Assembly (NCBI GenBank): GCA_043808235.1
Contig: JAZDFC010000004.1
Span: 124,001-188,000, forward strand
Length of the DNA stretch: 64,000 nucleotides
Reading direction: 5' to 3'
Origin: JAZDFC01 sp043808235
GTDB taxonomy: Bacteria; Bacteroidota; Ignavibacteria; Ignavibacteriales; Melioribacteraceae
The position numbers were made by a program, and so were the translations under genes. Positions 9,471-17,712 of this stretch are shown one piece after another (position 1 is the stretch's first letter; every line of letters begins with the position of its first letter). The notes under the pieces are model-generated. The model did not search any database and was not told where the DNA came from. It saw only the letters and a list, made by a program, of their open reading frames with translations.

Positions 9471-9839
9471 TTACATGTGGAAGGACATTAATCCGAAAAA
9501 GACTTGTATCCCTAAAAAAAATAACAACGCAATCGAGCTTACTTTAATAAACGATTTTTGAGCGAAATTCTTCTTCTTCAAATAAATCAATTCTATAATA
9601 ATCATTATCGCTGAGACAATAATGAAGGGGAAAGAAAAATAAAGAACAAATATCATCGCCCAATTTTCCGAATAGAATCTTTCGGAAAAAGCAACTGCAA
9701 CCATTATTGCAGAAATTAATGAACTGATCCACCAAAGAATATTTAGAATAATTAGTGCAAACAAACTCCGCTGAAGCAATCCAAATAAAAGTAGTACAGC
9801 GCAAATGAACAAATAAAAAATCATCACCGGTACAAACAT
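9471..9839 (-). CDS. Small integral membrane protein, unknown function
   Basis: The 122-residue product is almost entirely hydrophobic. Four membrane helices can be drawn (about 4-24, 27-50, 60-86 and 97-120), with a short basic LKKKNFAQKS loop before the last one. There is no signal peptide and no recognised motif. It begins with ATG and lies on the same strand as uvrA upstream, from which it is separated by a 61-bp gap holding a perfect 7-nt repeat array. Several overlapping alternative frames exist, but this one has the coherent membrane pattern. I cannot assign a family. Confidence 0.6.
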   Translation of the reverse strand: MFVPVMIFYLFICAVLLLFGLLQRSLFALIILNILWWISSLISAIMVAVAFSERFYSENWAMIFVLYFSFPFIIVSAIMIIIELIYLKKKNFAQKSFIKVSSIALLFFLGIQVFFGLMSFHM

Positions 9840-9861
9840 ACAGCCTCTGCTTTTAACTTTT

Positions 9862-9896
9862 ACTGACTACTGAAAACTGATTACTGTAAACTGTTA
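9862..9896. repeat. Perfectly spaced heptad array, ACTGnnn x5
   Basis: ACTG recurs at 9862, 9869, 9876, 9883 and 9890, exactly every 7 nt, with variable triplets between. The array fills the gap between uvrA and the downstream membrane-protein gene. Related arrays occur at about 15.5 kb and 37.7 kb. Confidence 0.75.
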
Positions 9897-9900
9897 TTCA

Positions 9901-12663
9901 CTAAAGATACTTTTTCAAATACCTTCCCGTATGCGAATTCGGATTTGCAGCAACTTCTTCGGGTGTTCCCGCAACGACTAACTCACCGCCTTTGTCTCCG
10001 GCTTCGGGCCCAAGATCAATCACATAATCAGCGCATTTAATAATATCGAGATTGTGTTCAATAATTAAGATTGAATTTCCGTTATCAAGGAGAAGATTAA
10101 AACAGTTCAGTAATTTTTTAATGTCGTCGAAATGAAGTCCGGTTGTTGGCTCATCGAAAATAAATAGGGTATGTTTGTTCTCCTTTTGTGCGCTAAGATG
10201 CAAAGCTAATTTCACACGCTGAGCCTCGCCTCCCGATAGAGTTGTTGACGGCTGACCCAATTTCATATAACCTAATCCAACATCGGATAATACTCTTAGT
10301 AATGAAGATATTTTTCGATACTGACTAAAAAACTCCAGTGCAGTATCAACATTCATATTAAGCACATCGACAATATTTTTACCACGGTACGTTATCTCCC
10401 GAACTTCCTTTTTAAAACGAGAGCCTTTACAATCCTCGCATTCAAGATAAAGATCAGCGAGGAATTGCATTTCAATTTTCACAAATCCGTCGCCCTGGCA
10501 TGTTTCGCACCTTCCGCCGGGTACGTTGAAAGAAAAGTAACCCGGCTTATATCCGCGTGCCCGCGCCTGTGCTGTAGAGGCAAATAGCTCCCGAATGTGT
10601 TCGTATGCTTTTACATAACTTACCGGATTCGATCTCGGTGAGCGCCCGATGGGAGACTGATCGACAATTTCTATTTCATCAATGCCCTTCACTCCCTCTA
10701 TGGTTTGGAATTTCCCAATCTTTGGCGGATTGCCGCCCATCAGTTTTACAATGCCGCCGTAAACCACATCATGCACAAGAGTGCTTTTGCCGGAGCCGCT
10801 TACCCCGGTAACAACTACAAATTTTTTTAGAGGAATTTCTACATCAACATTTTTCAAATTGTTTTCTGATGCGCCTGTAATTTTTATAACAGGCGTCGCT
10901 TCAGTTCTTCTTTTCGAAGGAACTGGAATTCCCATTTTTCCTGAAAGATATTTCCCGGTGAGCGAATCTTTGTGTTTTATAATTTCATTGTAAGATCCGT
11001 AAGCAACAATGCTGCCGCCAAGCAAACCGGCGCGCGGACCCATATCAACAATCTTATCCGCTTCCATCATCATCTCGGCATCGTGTTCAACAACCAAAAC
11101 CGTGTTGCCGATATCGCGCAATGATTTTAACAATCCAATCAATTTAAGATTATCGCGCGGATGCAATCCGATACTCGGTTCATCAAGGACATATAATGTG
11201 CCGATCAAAGCCGAGCCGAGAGATGTTGCCAAATTAATTCTTTGCGACTCGCCGCCGGAAAGTGTGCTGCTCAATCTGTCGAGCGTTAGATATCCAAGTC
11301 CTACGTCATTCAGAAAGCTCAATCTCTTTTTAATTTCTTTTAAAATCTGTCCGCCGACCTGCATTTCATAATCCGATAGAGTGATATTGTTAAAAAATTC
11401 CCGCGATTTCTCGATAGACATTTTTACAATATCATGAATCGAAACATCGTTTATCTTAACCTGGAGAGCTTCTCTACGTAACCTCGAACCTTTGCATGCA
11501 GAGCATGTTGTGTATGCACGGTAACGGCTCAATAGGATTCTAATATGCATCTTATAATTTTTATCTTCGAGATGTTTGAAGAAACCGTCAATTCCGGCAA
11601 ATCCTTCAAATCCTTTTTTAATGAGATTAAACTGTTCGTCCGAAAGTTCTTTAAAGGGAATGTTTAGCGGTATGCTTTTTCGCTGTGCTACCCGCACAAG
11701 ATCGCGAAGATATTTTACATATTTAACCGATCGCCATGGCGCAATCGCGCCGTCCGCAATTGATAATTCCGGATTGGGGACAATTAAGTTAATATCATAA
11801 TCCATCGTCTTGCCGAAGCCCTGGCAAACCGGGCAGGCGCCGAAAGGATTATTGAAAGAAAAAAATCTTGGCTCGGGTTCTTCATATCTTATATCGCAGC
11901 ATTCGTAAAATTGATTAAAGTCGGATGTTACGCTCGTATCGGCGTTTATTACTCGCAGTCTTCCTTCGCCTTCCTTAAAAGCAGTTTCAATAGAATCGGC
12001 AAGCGTCTCGCGCACTTTCCCTTTTGCGATTTTAAATCTATCGATGATTACCGTTATGTCTTTTTTTGATTTTGGATTTATATCAGTCTCGTTAAGATCG
12101 ATTAGCTCATTCTTGAAATAAATCCTAAAAAAACCTTTACGTTTGAGAAGCGCAATTTCATCTTTTACAGTTCGCCCCTCATGAGCGTGAATAGGAAAAC
12201 CGAGATAGAAACGTTCGCCCCCATTATTCGATTCAAGCCAATCGGACACAGTAGAAACGGAATCTTTTTTTACAACCTTACCACAGTTAAAGCAATAAGT
12301 TTTCCCGGTACGCGAAAATAAAAGTCGGAGATAATCATAAATCTCAGTAGTTGTGCCAACAGTTGAACGCGGATTTCTTGTGCTTGTTTTTTGCTCGATT
12401 GCAACGGCGGGACATATTCCATAAATAAAATCAACATCGGGTTTATTTATTCTTTCCAGAAATTGGCGCGCGTATGAAGATAGACTTTCTACGTAGCGGC
12501 GCTGACCTTCGGCATAAATCGTATCAAACACGAGGGATGACTTGCCGCTCCCGCTTACACCGGTAAACACAATCAGCTCATTCCGGGGAATTTCCAGATC
12601 GATGTTTTTTAAATTGTGTTCCCTGGCGCCTTTAATAATTATTTTGTCGTTTTTTTCACTCAT
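9901..12663 (-). CDS. uvrA: Excinuclease ABC subunit A
   Basis: This is the DNA damage-recognition ATPase of nucleotide excision repair, acting in the cytoplasm as a dimer that loads UvrB. The 920 residues match the family. It has two ABC modules: Walker A at 35-42 (GVSGSGKS) and again near 630 (GVSGSGKST), with signature motifs TLSGGESQRI and TLSGGEAQRV. Zinc-binding Cys pairs are visible as CFNCGK, CPVCQGFG with CSACKGSR, and CETCQGDG with CEDCKGSR. RNPRSTVGTTTEIYDYLRLLF is the family-specific insertion region. It lies downstream of mlaD on the same strand with a 126-bp gap, and probably has its own promoter. The assignment is firm. Confidence 0.98.
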   Translation of the reverse strand: MSEKNDKIIIKGAREHNLKNIDLEIPRNELIVFTGVSGSGKSSLVFDTIYAEGQRRYVESLSSYARQFLERINKPDVDFIYGICPAVAIEQKTSTRNPRSTVGTTTEIYDYLRLLFSRTGKTYCFNCGKVVKKDSVSTVSDWLESNNGGERFYLGFPIHAHEGRTVKDEIALLKRKGFFRIYFKNELIDLNETDINPKSKKDITVIIDRFKIAKGKVRETLADSIETAFKEGEGRLRVINADTSVTSDFNQFYECCDIRYEEPEPRFFSFNNPFGACPVCQGFGKTMDYDINLIVPNPELSIADGAIAPWRSVKYVKYLRDLVRVAQRKSIPLNIPFKELSDEQFNLIKKGFEGFAGIDGFFKHLEDKNYKMHIRILLSRYRAYTTCSACKGSRLRREALQVKINDVSIHDIVKMSIEKSREFFNNITLSDYEMQVGGQILKEIKKRLSFLNDVGLGYLTLDRLSSTLSGGESQRINLATSLGSALIGTLYVLDEPSIGLHPRDNLKLIGLLKSLRDIGNTVLVVEHDAEMMMEADKIVDMGPRAGLLGGSIVAYGSYNEIIKHKDSLTGKYLSGKMGIPVPSKRRTEATPVIKITGASENNLKNVDVEIPLKKFVVVTGVSGSGKSTLVHDVVYGGIVKLMGGNPPKIGKFQTIEGVKGIDEIEIVDQSPIGRSPRSNPVSYVKAYEHIRELFASTAQARARGYKPGYFSFNVPGGRCETCQGDGFVKIEMQFLADLYLECEDCKGSRFKKEVREITYRGKNIVDVLNMNVDTALEFFSQYRKISSLLRVLSDVGLGYMKLGQPSTTLSGGEAQRVKLALHLSAQKENKHTLFIFDEPTTGLHFDDIKKLLNCFNLLLDNGNSILIIEHNLDIIKCADYVIDLGPEAGDKGGELVVAGTPEEVAANPNSHTGRYLKKYL

Positions 12664-12755
12664 TTCGGATAAATCTTAAAACCAATTTAGAAAAGGTAAT
12701 GAAAATATTTTTGAGATGATAAATTTGTCGAGATGAATTAATTCAGAATAATTTT

Positions 12756-12775
12756 GAGCGAAATAAATTTCGCTC
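12756..12775. repeat. Perfect palindrome between mlaD and uvrA
   Basis: GAGCGAAAT and ATTTCGCTC form 9-bp perfect arms around AA. It may be a terminator for mlaD or an intergenic palindromic repeat; no T-run follows on the minus strand. Confidence 0.5.
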
Positions 12776-12789
12776 TACATAACAAAAAA

Positions 12790-13833
12790 TTATTTGCTCT
12801 CAGAATTCCCCGAGTTACTTTCCAATTCCCGCAATTGCTGGATTTTCATTTCAAGGTCTTCAGTCTGAAGTTTTATTTCTTCCAGCTTTTTATCCAACTC
12901 TTTGTCATACTCGGATTTATCCCAGTAACCTCTTTCTTCAAAGTATCCTTTGAACAACCAGTTGTGTTTCAATGCCTCCATATTTTCAGAGAATGCCTGT
13001 ACACCCTGCACTGCGCTTTCGGTTGTTTTGGCGAGATTGCCGATTACAATTTTAATTGAATCATATGCGCTGCGATCGGCAATTAACGCTCCGAGCAATC
13101 CCTTGCCTTGCTCAACTTGATACAGCAGAGATTTTATTCCGGTAACAACGCTGTCAACGTTGCTTACTACGTTCGGCAAATCTTTGCCGAAATCCATAAT
13201 TACACCTGAGACTTCGTTCAAGCGTGCGGTTATTGCATTGAGGCTGTTTTCGGCGGAACGGGTAATATTAACCGCAGCGAAATATAATTGTTCATCATTT
13301 ACCGCTTTCCCGATAGTGCCTTCGCCTTTATTAATCTTTGCAGCGATCTCCGAAAATTCTTTCGTTATTTCGCGAACGTAATGGATACTGCTTTGCGTTT
13401 CATCCATAATCGAAGCCATGCTTACCGGATTCTTTGCTTTAATTATGCTTCCATCGCTGATAATTGCCACATCGCTCGAACTTGGAGTTATCGTGATTAA
13501 TTTTTTTCCAACAAGTCCCTCGGTTTCAATTGCCGCCTGGCTGTCAAGACGAATAAACCTAATCATCTCTTCGTCAATTCTCATTGTTACTTCAATAAGA
13601 CTGTCGGCCTTATCAGTTAGTCTAATATTCGATACGCTGCCTACATCCATACCGCTAAGTCTAACCGGGGCTCCGCTTCTCAGACCTTCGACGTTTGAAA
13701 AATATGTTTTGATAAAAATTGTTCCAACAAATAATCTTTCTTTATTCCCGATCATAAAAATAGAGAGAACAAGCAGTATCGTACCAATGAAGATGAAAAT
13801 TCCTAACCGGGCACCTTCAAGTTGCTTAAACAT
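12790..13833 (-). CDS. mlaD: MlaD/MCE-domain lipid transport protein
   Basis: The 347-residue protein begins with an N-terminal membrane anchor (LGIFIFIGTILLVLSIFMIG). The MCE domain follows at about 38-115 (YFSNVEGLRSGAPVRLSGMDVGSV, then VGKKLITITPSS). The rest is a long helical region with a charged coiled-coil tail (KELDKKLEEIKLQTEDLEMK). MCE proteins sit in the inner membrane facing the periplasm and bind lipids for MlaFE-type transporters. It is the third gene of an mlaE-mlaF-mlaD set and starts 41 bp after mlaF. The MCE family is firm. The direction of lipid transport and the exact substrate cannot be told from sequence. Confidence 0.9.
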   Translation of the reverse strand: MFKQLEGARLGIFIFIGTILLVLSIFMIGNKERLFVGTIFIKTYFSNVEGLRSGAPVRLSGMDVGSVSNIRLTDKADSLIEVTMRIDEEMIRFIRLDSQAAIETEGLVGKKLITITPSSSDVAIISDGSIIKAKNPVSMASIMDETQSSIHYVREITKEFSEIAAKINKGEGTIGKAVNDEQLYFAAVNITRSAENSLNAITARLNEVSGVIMDFGKDLPNVVSNVDSVVTGIKSLLYQVEQGKGLLGALIADRSAYDSIKIVIGNLAKTTESAVQGVQAFSENMEALKHNWLFKGYFEERGYWDKSEYDKELDKKLEEIKLQTEDLEMKIQQLRELESNSGNSESK

Positions 13834-13874
13834 TTATTACTCCGTTACTATTTATGAATAAATAGTTCTTAAGC

Positions 13875-14621
13875 CTATGGCTTAATTATTTCGTGACTAA
13901 AAAAGTTCTTTAAAAATGGATCTTTCGATTGTATCAAGGTTTCGATAGTTCCTTCGTACATAATTTTTGCATCGCGAAGAAATATGGCTCTATCAGCAAT
14001 TATTTCAGCGCAAATCAGATCATGCGTTACAACTATTGAAGTCATGTTCAATTGCTTCTGCAAGGTAATAATTAATTCGCTTATTTCCTTTGCCGTTATC
14101 GGGTCGAGACCAGTAGTGGGTTCATCGTAAAACATTATTTCGGGATCAGTAACAATAGCGCGCGCGAGTCCGACTCTTTTTCGCATACCGCCGGAAAGTT
14201 CCGACGGCATTTTGTCGAGTGTTCCGGGAAGGGAAACCATTTCCAATGTTTGTTCGATTTTACTTTTAAAATTTTTCCGTTCAATGTTGGAATTTCGGTC
14301 AAGATGAAATTCGAGATTTTCACTTACCGTCATGGAATCATACAAAGCTGCGCTTTGAAAAAGAAAGCTTGTTCTTTTTCTAACCTTGTTAAGTTCTTTA
14401 AGGGATAATTCCCAAACATTTTTATCGCCGATAAATATATTTCCGGAATCCGGTTCCATCAATCCGATAATGCATTTTAAAAGAACACTCTTCCCGGTTC
14501 CGCTTCTTCCAAAAACAACAAGATTTTCTCCTCGAGTAACATCAAAGCTGATATCATCGAGAATCATATCCGATCCGAAACTTTTTGTAAGATTGCGAAC
14601 TGAAATTAATATGTCGGCCAT
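13875..14621 (-). CDS. mlaF: ABC transporter ATP-binding protein, MlaF-like
   Basis: The ATPase of the MCE lipid transporter has 248 residues when begun at the ATG at 14621. A GTG two codons earlier is possible but less likely. Visible motifs are Walker A GRSGTGKS near 40, a Q-loop in FLFQSAALYDSMTV, signature ELSGGMRKRV, Walker B IMFYDEPTTGLDP and the H-loop Val-Thr-His-Asp. The SGGMRKRVGLARA and DEPTTGLDPI forms are typical of MlaF. It overlaps the mlaE stop region by 16 bp and precedes mlaD, so the three are almost certainly co-transcribed. The assignment is firm at family level. Confidence 0.94.
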   Translation of the reverse strand: MADILISVRNLTKSFGSDMILDDISFDVTRGENLVVFGRSGTGKSVLLKCIIGLMEPDSGNIFIGDKNVWELSLKELNKVRKRTSFLFQSAALYDSMTVSENLEFHLDRNSNIERKNFKSKIEQTLEMVSLPGTLDKMPSELSGGMRKRVGLARAIVTDPEIMFYDEPTTGLDPITAKEISELIITLQKQLNMTSIVVTHDLICAEIIADRAIFLRDAKIMYEGTIETLIQSKDPFLKNFFSHEIIKP

Positions 14622-15415
14622 AACCACAACGTAACTTTTACTAAAACAGTGTCAACCAACAAAATCAATAAAGAAGCAATTACCACCGATGTAGTAGAGG
14701 CTTTTCCAACGCCTTCCGTGCCGCCTTCGGCAGTGAATCCTTTGTAGCAGCCTACTAATCCAACAACATATCCAAAGAAGAAAGTTTTTGCCACACCGGG
14801 AATTAGATCGCCGAATTGAACAGTATCGAGAACCGAATTTAAGTAATATTCGAAGCTCATACTTTCGACAAGAATCAAGGCTAAATACGCGCCAATCAAA
14901 GCTAAAAATATTACATATACAGTAAGAATGGGCAGTATCATTGTGGTAGCTATAATGCGGGTTACCACAAGATATTTGAAAGGATTAATTGCTGAAACTT
15001 CCATTGCGTCAATCTGCTCGGTAACACGCATCGATCCTATTTCGGCGCCGATTCCTGAACTTACGCGTCCGGCAAAAATTAAAGCGGTTATTACAGGGCC
15101 AAGCTCACGTATAGTTGAAAGCGCTACCGTACCGGGTAAAAAATCCGAAGCGCCGAATCTTACAAACACAGGGTGACTCTGCATTGCAAGCACAATGCCG
15201 ATAATGAATCCTGTGATACTCACTATGGGAAATGTTTTGAGTCCGAGTTCGTTCATATGCTTTTTGATTTCCGGAATTTCGTAAGGCGGCAATACTAATT
15301 GCTTGATGAATTCGTAATTGAAAACCGCTAACCCGGAAATGGTTGCAAAAAAATTATAAACCAGCTCAGAAAAAGTTAATTTCTTTTTGAATATCGGGAC
15401 AGGAACCCGCATCAA
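14606..15415 (-). CDS. mlaE: ABC transporter permease, MlaE-like
   Basis: This inner-membrane permease of the MCE/Mla lipid transporter has 269 residues and about five to six membrane helices. The MlaE signature is clear: TVALSTIRELGPVITALIFAGR, followed by GAEIGSMRVTEQIDAMEV, and later a KTFFFGYVVGLVGCYKG cytoplasmic loop. An amphipathic N-terminal region with Lys-rich residues precedes the first membrane segment. It heads the mlaE-mlaF-mlaD set. Its stop overlaps the mlaF start by 16 bp. Family members move phospholipids or related lipids between inner and outer membrane. Confidence 0.94.
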   Translation of the reverse strand: MMRVPVPIFKKKLTFSELVYNFFATISGLAVFNYEFIKQLVLPPYEIPEIKKHMNELGLKTFPIVSITGFIIGIVLAMQSHPVFVRFGASDFLPGTVALSTIRELGPVITALIFAGRVSSGIGAEIGSMRVTEQIDAMEVSAINPFKYLVVTRIIATTMILPILTVYVIFLALIGAYLALILVESMSFEYYLNSVLDTVQFGDLIPGVAKTFFFGYVVGLVGCYKGFTAEGGTEGVGKASTTSVVIASLLILLVDTVLVKVTLWLWPTY

Positions 15416-15495
15416 TTTTCCTATTTAATTAAATATCAGTTTGGCGGTTAAAAAATACTAAATAAGGTGTAAAATTGGAATGATTTTAAATGGAT

Positions 15496-15529
15496 ACTGG
15501 TTACTGGATGCTGGTTTACTTGTTACTGG
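15496..15529. repeat. Heptad array, ACTGG-type
   Basis: ACTGG occurs at 15496, 15503 and 15525, with variants GCTGG at 15510 and ACTTG at 15518, giving spacings of 7, 7, 8 and 7 nt. Its reverse complement resembles the CAGYAAC heptads at 37825-37845. Confidence 0.65.
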
Positions 15530-15554
15530 TTAAGAAAGGGGAGATTTTAAAATA

Positions 15555-15586
15555 ATGGTTGAATGGTTTGATTGCTGAATTGCTGG
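15555..15586. repeat. Octad array, ATKGYTGA-type x4
   Basis: Four successive 8-nt units (ATGGTTGA, ATGGTTTG, ATTGCTGA, ATTGCTGG) lie back to back in the same gap as the heptad array. They form a degenerate tandem repeat of a different period. Confidence 0.6.
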
Positions 15587-15689
15587 GTGGGGCGCAGGTG
15601 TATCAAGAAAATCTTTTTTTGAAAAGGGATTGTACCGGATTTAATAATAGTTCCGTTTTACCAACATAAATTAATTTTATGTAATGCAT

Positions 15690-15738
15690 AAAAAAAATCA
15701 ATCTTGAAAATTCGAGGCCCGACCTTGAAATTTTCAAG
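15690..15738 (-). terminator. Rho-independent-like terminator after yraN
   Basis: Read on the minus strand, arms CTTGAAAATT and AATTTTCAAG (15729-15738 and 15703-15712 on the plus strand) form a 10-bp perfect stem. It is followed closely by a T-run (the A-run at 15690-15697 on plus). It starts 11 bp after the yraN stop, and would end the UbiA-rnhB-yraN transcript. Confidence 0.65.
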
Positions 15739-15748
15739 GAGCATGCAA

Positions 15749-16108
15749 TTAAAATGCATTCGGAATATGGTTAATGTTGTGTTTGTTATTTTTCCTGAGG
15801 ATTATTGCAACAACATCAATGCGGCAATCACGATCTTTAATTTCTTTTTCCCAAAGATATGCTTCGGCAATTTTTTTAATCTGTTTTTGCTTTGATTTGG
15901 TTATCGCATATTCCGGCGGTCCGTATTCGAGATTGGTTCGGGTTTTAACTTCCACGAATACAAGCACATCGCCATCTTCCGCAATGATATCAATTTCGCC
16001 GCGCTCAAATCTGTAATTGCGCTGAATGATTTTAAATCCTTTGTCGGAGAGGAACTTACACGCAATGTCTTCTCCGATTTTTCCGAAATCCGGTTTGCTG
16101 TTTTTCAT
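15749..16108 (-). CDS. YraN (UPF0102) family endonuclease-like protein
   Basis: The 119-residue protein has the typical YraN layout: GEDIACKFLSDKGFKIIQRNYR, then RGEIDIIAEDGDVLVFVEVKTR, which carries the E/D-ExK pattern of the PD-(D/E)XK nuclease fold, and a short C-terminal half. The family is widespread, predicted to cut or process DNA, and has no well-settled role. Its start overlaps the rnhB stop by 4 bp (ATGA), a common pairing in bacteria. A hairpin with T-run follows. The family call is firm, the function is not. Confidence 0.92.
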   Translation of the reverse strand: MKNSKPDFGKIGEDIACKFLSDKGFKIIQRNYRFERGEIDIIAEDGDVLVFVEVKTRTNLEYGPPEYAITKSKQKQIKKIAEAYLWEKEIKDRDCRIDVVAIILRKNNKHNINHIPNAF

Positions 16109-16758
16109 GATTCAACTTTTTTGAAAATTGGAATCTGTTTTGTCCCATCTAAAATTTTTGATAAAAAAGTAACACGATGATAATTACAAAATCCGTGTTC
16201 TTTTATCGCGTCCACGTGAAGCCGTGTTCCGTATCCTTTATTCTTCTCCCAATTATACTGCGGGAATGTAAGCGCAATTTGTTTCATTATCCGGTCACGT
16301 GTTACCTTTGCAATTATTGATGCGGCGGCAATTGCAAATGATTTTTGATCTCCCTTCACAATTGTTTTTGTAGGGATATTTGAAACAAATGATTTGTTGC
16401 CGTCTATTAAAATTAAATGCGGTTTTGGATTCAGTTTTTCGGCTGCAATTTTCATAGCCTTTAATGTTGCTTGAAGAATATTTATTTGATCAATTTCATC
16501 GTGCTCGATTATTCCTACTCCAATCGACAAAGCGCTCTCGTTGATCAGATCAAATAATTCGTCGCGTTTCTTTTCATTCAACTTCTTCGAATCCCAGACT
16601 CCATTTAAAATTATACTTCTATCAAAGATTACAGCCGCCGCAACAACCGGACCTGCGAGCGGACCTCTACCGGCTTCATCAATACCTGCGATAAGCCGTA
16701 TATTGTCCGATAAAAAAGAATTATCGAATTCTTTTATTTTATTGCTTACTTCCCGCAT
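16105..16758 (-). CDS. rnhB: Ribonuclease HII
   Basis: It removes RNA from RNA-DNA hybrids, including single ribonucleotides built into DNA. The 217 residues contain the type 2 RNase H signatures: AGIDEAGRGPLAGPVVAAAVI near 25, with the catalytic Asp and Glu, the DSKKL motif near 58, LILIDGNKSF with the third acidic residue, and the AIAAASIIAKVTRDR segment. The C-terminal KGYGTRLHVDAIKEHG is also typical. It overlaps the UbiA stop by 20 bp and yraN by 4 bp, and so sits in a tight three-gene set. The assignment is firm. Confidence 0.96.
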   Translation of the reverse strand: MREVSNKIKEFDNSFLSDNIRLIAGIDEAGRGPLAGPVVAAAVIFDRSIILNGVWDSKKLNEKKRDELFDLINESALSIGVGIIEHDEIDQINILQATLKAMKIAAEKLNPKPHLILIDGNKSFVSNIPTKTIVKGDQKSFAIAAASIIAKVTRDRIMKQIALTFPQYNWEKNKGYGTRLHVDAIKEHGFCNYHRVTFLSKILDGTKQIPIFKKVES

Positions 16759-17596
16759 AAATTGCTATCAATCCGAATATCATTATAAGTTTGAGAAGAT
16801 TGCCAATCGAGCGGTAATTAACATCCTTCATAAAAAGTCTTTTGAGAAAATATACTAATAACACATTTACTGTGAGCATTACAATTATGAAATATTCTAT
16901 TGAGTATATGTTTAACAGAAACGGGAAAACAGTAATTGCAATTAGTAGAATAGTAAATACGGAAATTAATTTCGCCGCATTTCTTTCTCCGAATTTTTGC
17001 GGGAAGGTGATGACGCCGTTTGCTCTGTCACCCTCAATGTCTTCGATGTCTTTTACAATTTCTCTAATAAAATTTATGAAAAATGCGAAGACAGCCGGGA
17101 TTATTGCGTAAGTCCAATTATCTACAGCCATTCCCCCGAAAATAAATGCTAATCCGGTAAAAAACGCTACCGTTACATTTCCAAAGAGCGGAATTTTCTT
17201 TAATGATTTCGAATAAAAGAAAATTACAATCGAGGAAAATACTGCAATGGCGAAAGAAGGAAAGTTGATGAAAACCGTCAAGACTAAGGCGATTACAGTG
17301 AAAGAAAAATATGACAACCATGCTTCGGTAATAGTCATTTTATTCGAAGGCAAAATTCTTTGCGGTCGATTGATTCGATCAATATCAATATCATATATAT
17401 CGTTAATAATATTTCCACCGGAACCAATGAAAGCACCGGCAACAGCCGCAAGAAGGATGTTGCGTATTTTAAAATCGCCGACCGAACAGATTATTCCAGC
17501 AACGGTAATCGAAAAAAAGGTGATGAGAAAATTAACCGGTCTGGTAATCGATATAATCGAGAATATTTTTTGAGTTGCTTTCAATATCAAATTCAA
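16739..17596 (-). CDS. UbiA-family prenyltransferase, similar to (geranylgeranyl)glyceryl-phosphate prenyltransferases
   Basis: The 285-residue protein has about eight to nine membrane helices and the two Asp-rich motifs of the UbiA superfamily: NDIYDIDIDRINRPQR near 65-80 and DIEDIEGDRANG near 185-195. UbiA enzymes transfer a polyprenyl group from a diphosphate to an acceptor in the membrane. The pattern (short, NDIYD, RPQRILPS) resembles the digeranylgeranylglyceryl phosphate synthase-like branch, which also occurs in Bacteroidota-group bacteria; menaquinone or haem synthesis branches cannot be excluded. No quinone gene is nearby. It overlaps rnhB by 20 bp. The superfamily is firm, the acceptor is inference. 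Confidence 0.82.
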   Translation of the reverse strand: MNLILKATQKIFSIISITRPVNFLITFFSITVAGIICSVGDFKIRNILLAAVAGAFIGSGGNIINDIYDIDIDRINRPQRILPSNKMTITEAWLSYFSFTVIALVLTVFINFPSFAIAVFSSIVIFFYSKSLKKIPLFGNVTVAFFTGLAFIFGGMAVDNWTYAIIPAVFAFFINFIREIVKDIEDIEGDRANGVITFPQKFGERNAAKLISVFTILLIAITVFPFLLNIYSIEYFIIVMLTVNVLLVYFLKRLFMKDVNYRSIGNLLKLIMIFGLIAIYAGSKQ

Positions 17597-17712
17597 ATTT
17601 GATGATGATGAAGATTATCGCTCGAAATATAATGTATTCGCAGCAATTGAAATCGGCTATCCCTACAAGTAGAAATCAATAGTATCCTATTTATATTCCG
17701 AAATATCTGCCA

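Larger units (their letters stand above)
15416..15748. other. Intergenic region with two repeat arrays and a terminator
   Basis: This 333-bp gap between yraN and mlaE (same strand) holds no credible gene. It contains a heptad array (15496-15529), an octad array (15555-15586) and, next to yraN, a minus-strand hairpin terminator (15690-15738). The mlaE promoter should also lie here but was not recognised. Confidence 0.6.

Noticed and set aside
10605..11800. Plus-strand frames inside uvrA
   Set aside because: They are antisense shadows of conserved uvrA motifs, with no independent fold or ribosome site.
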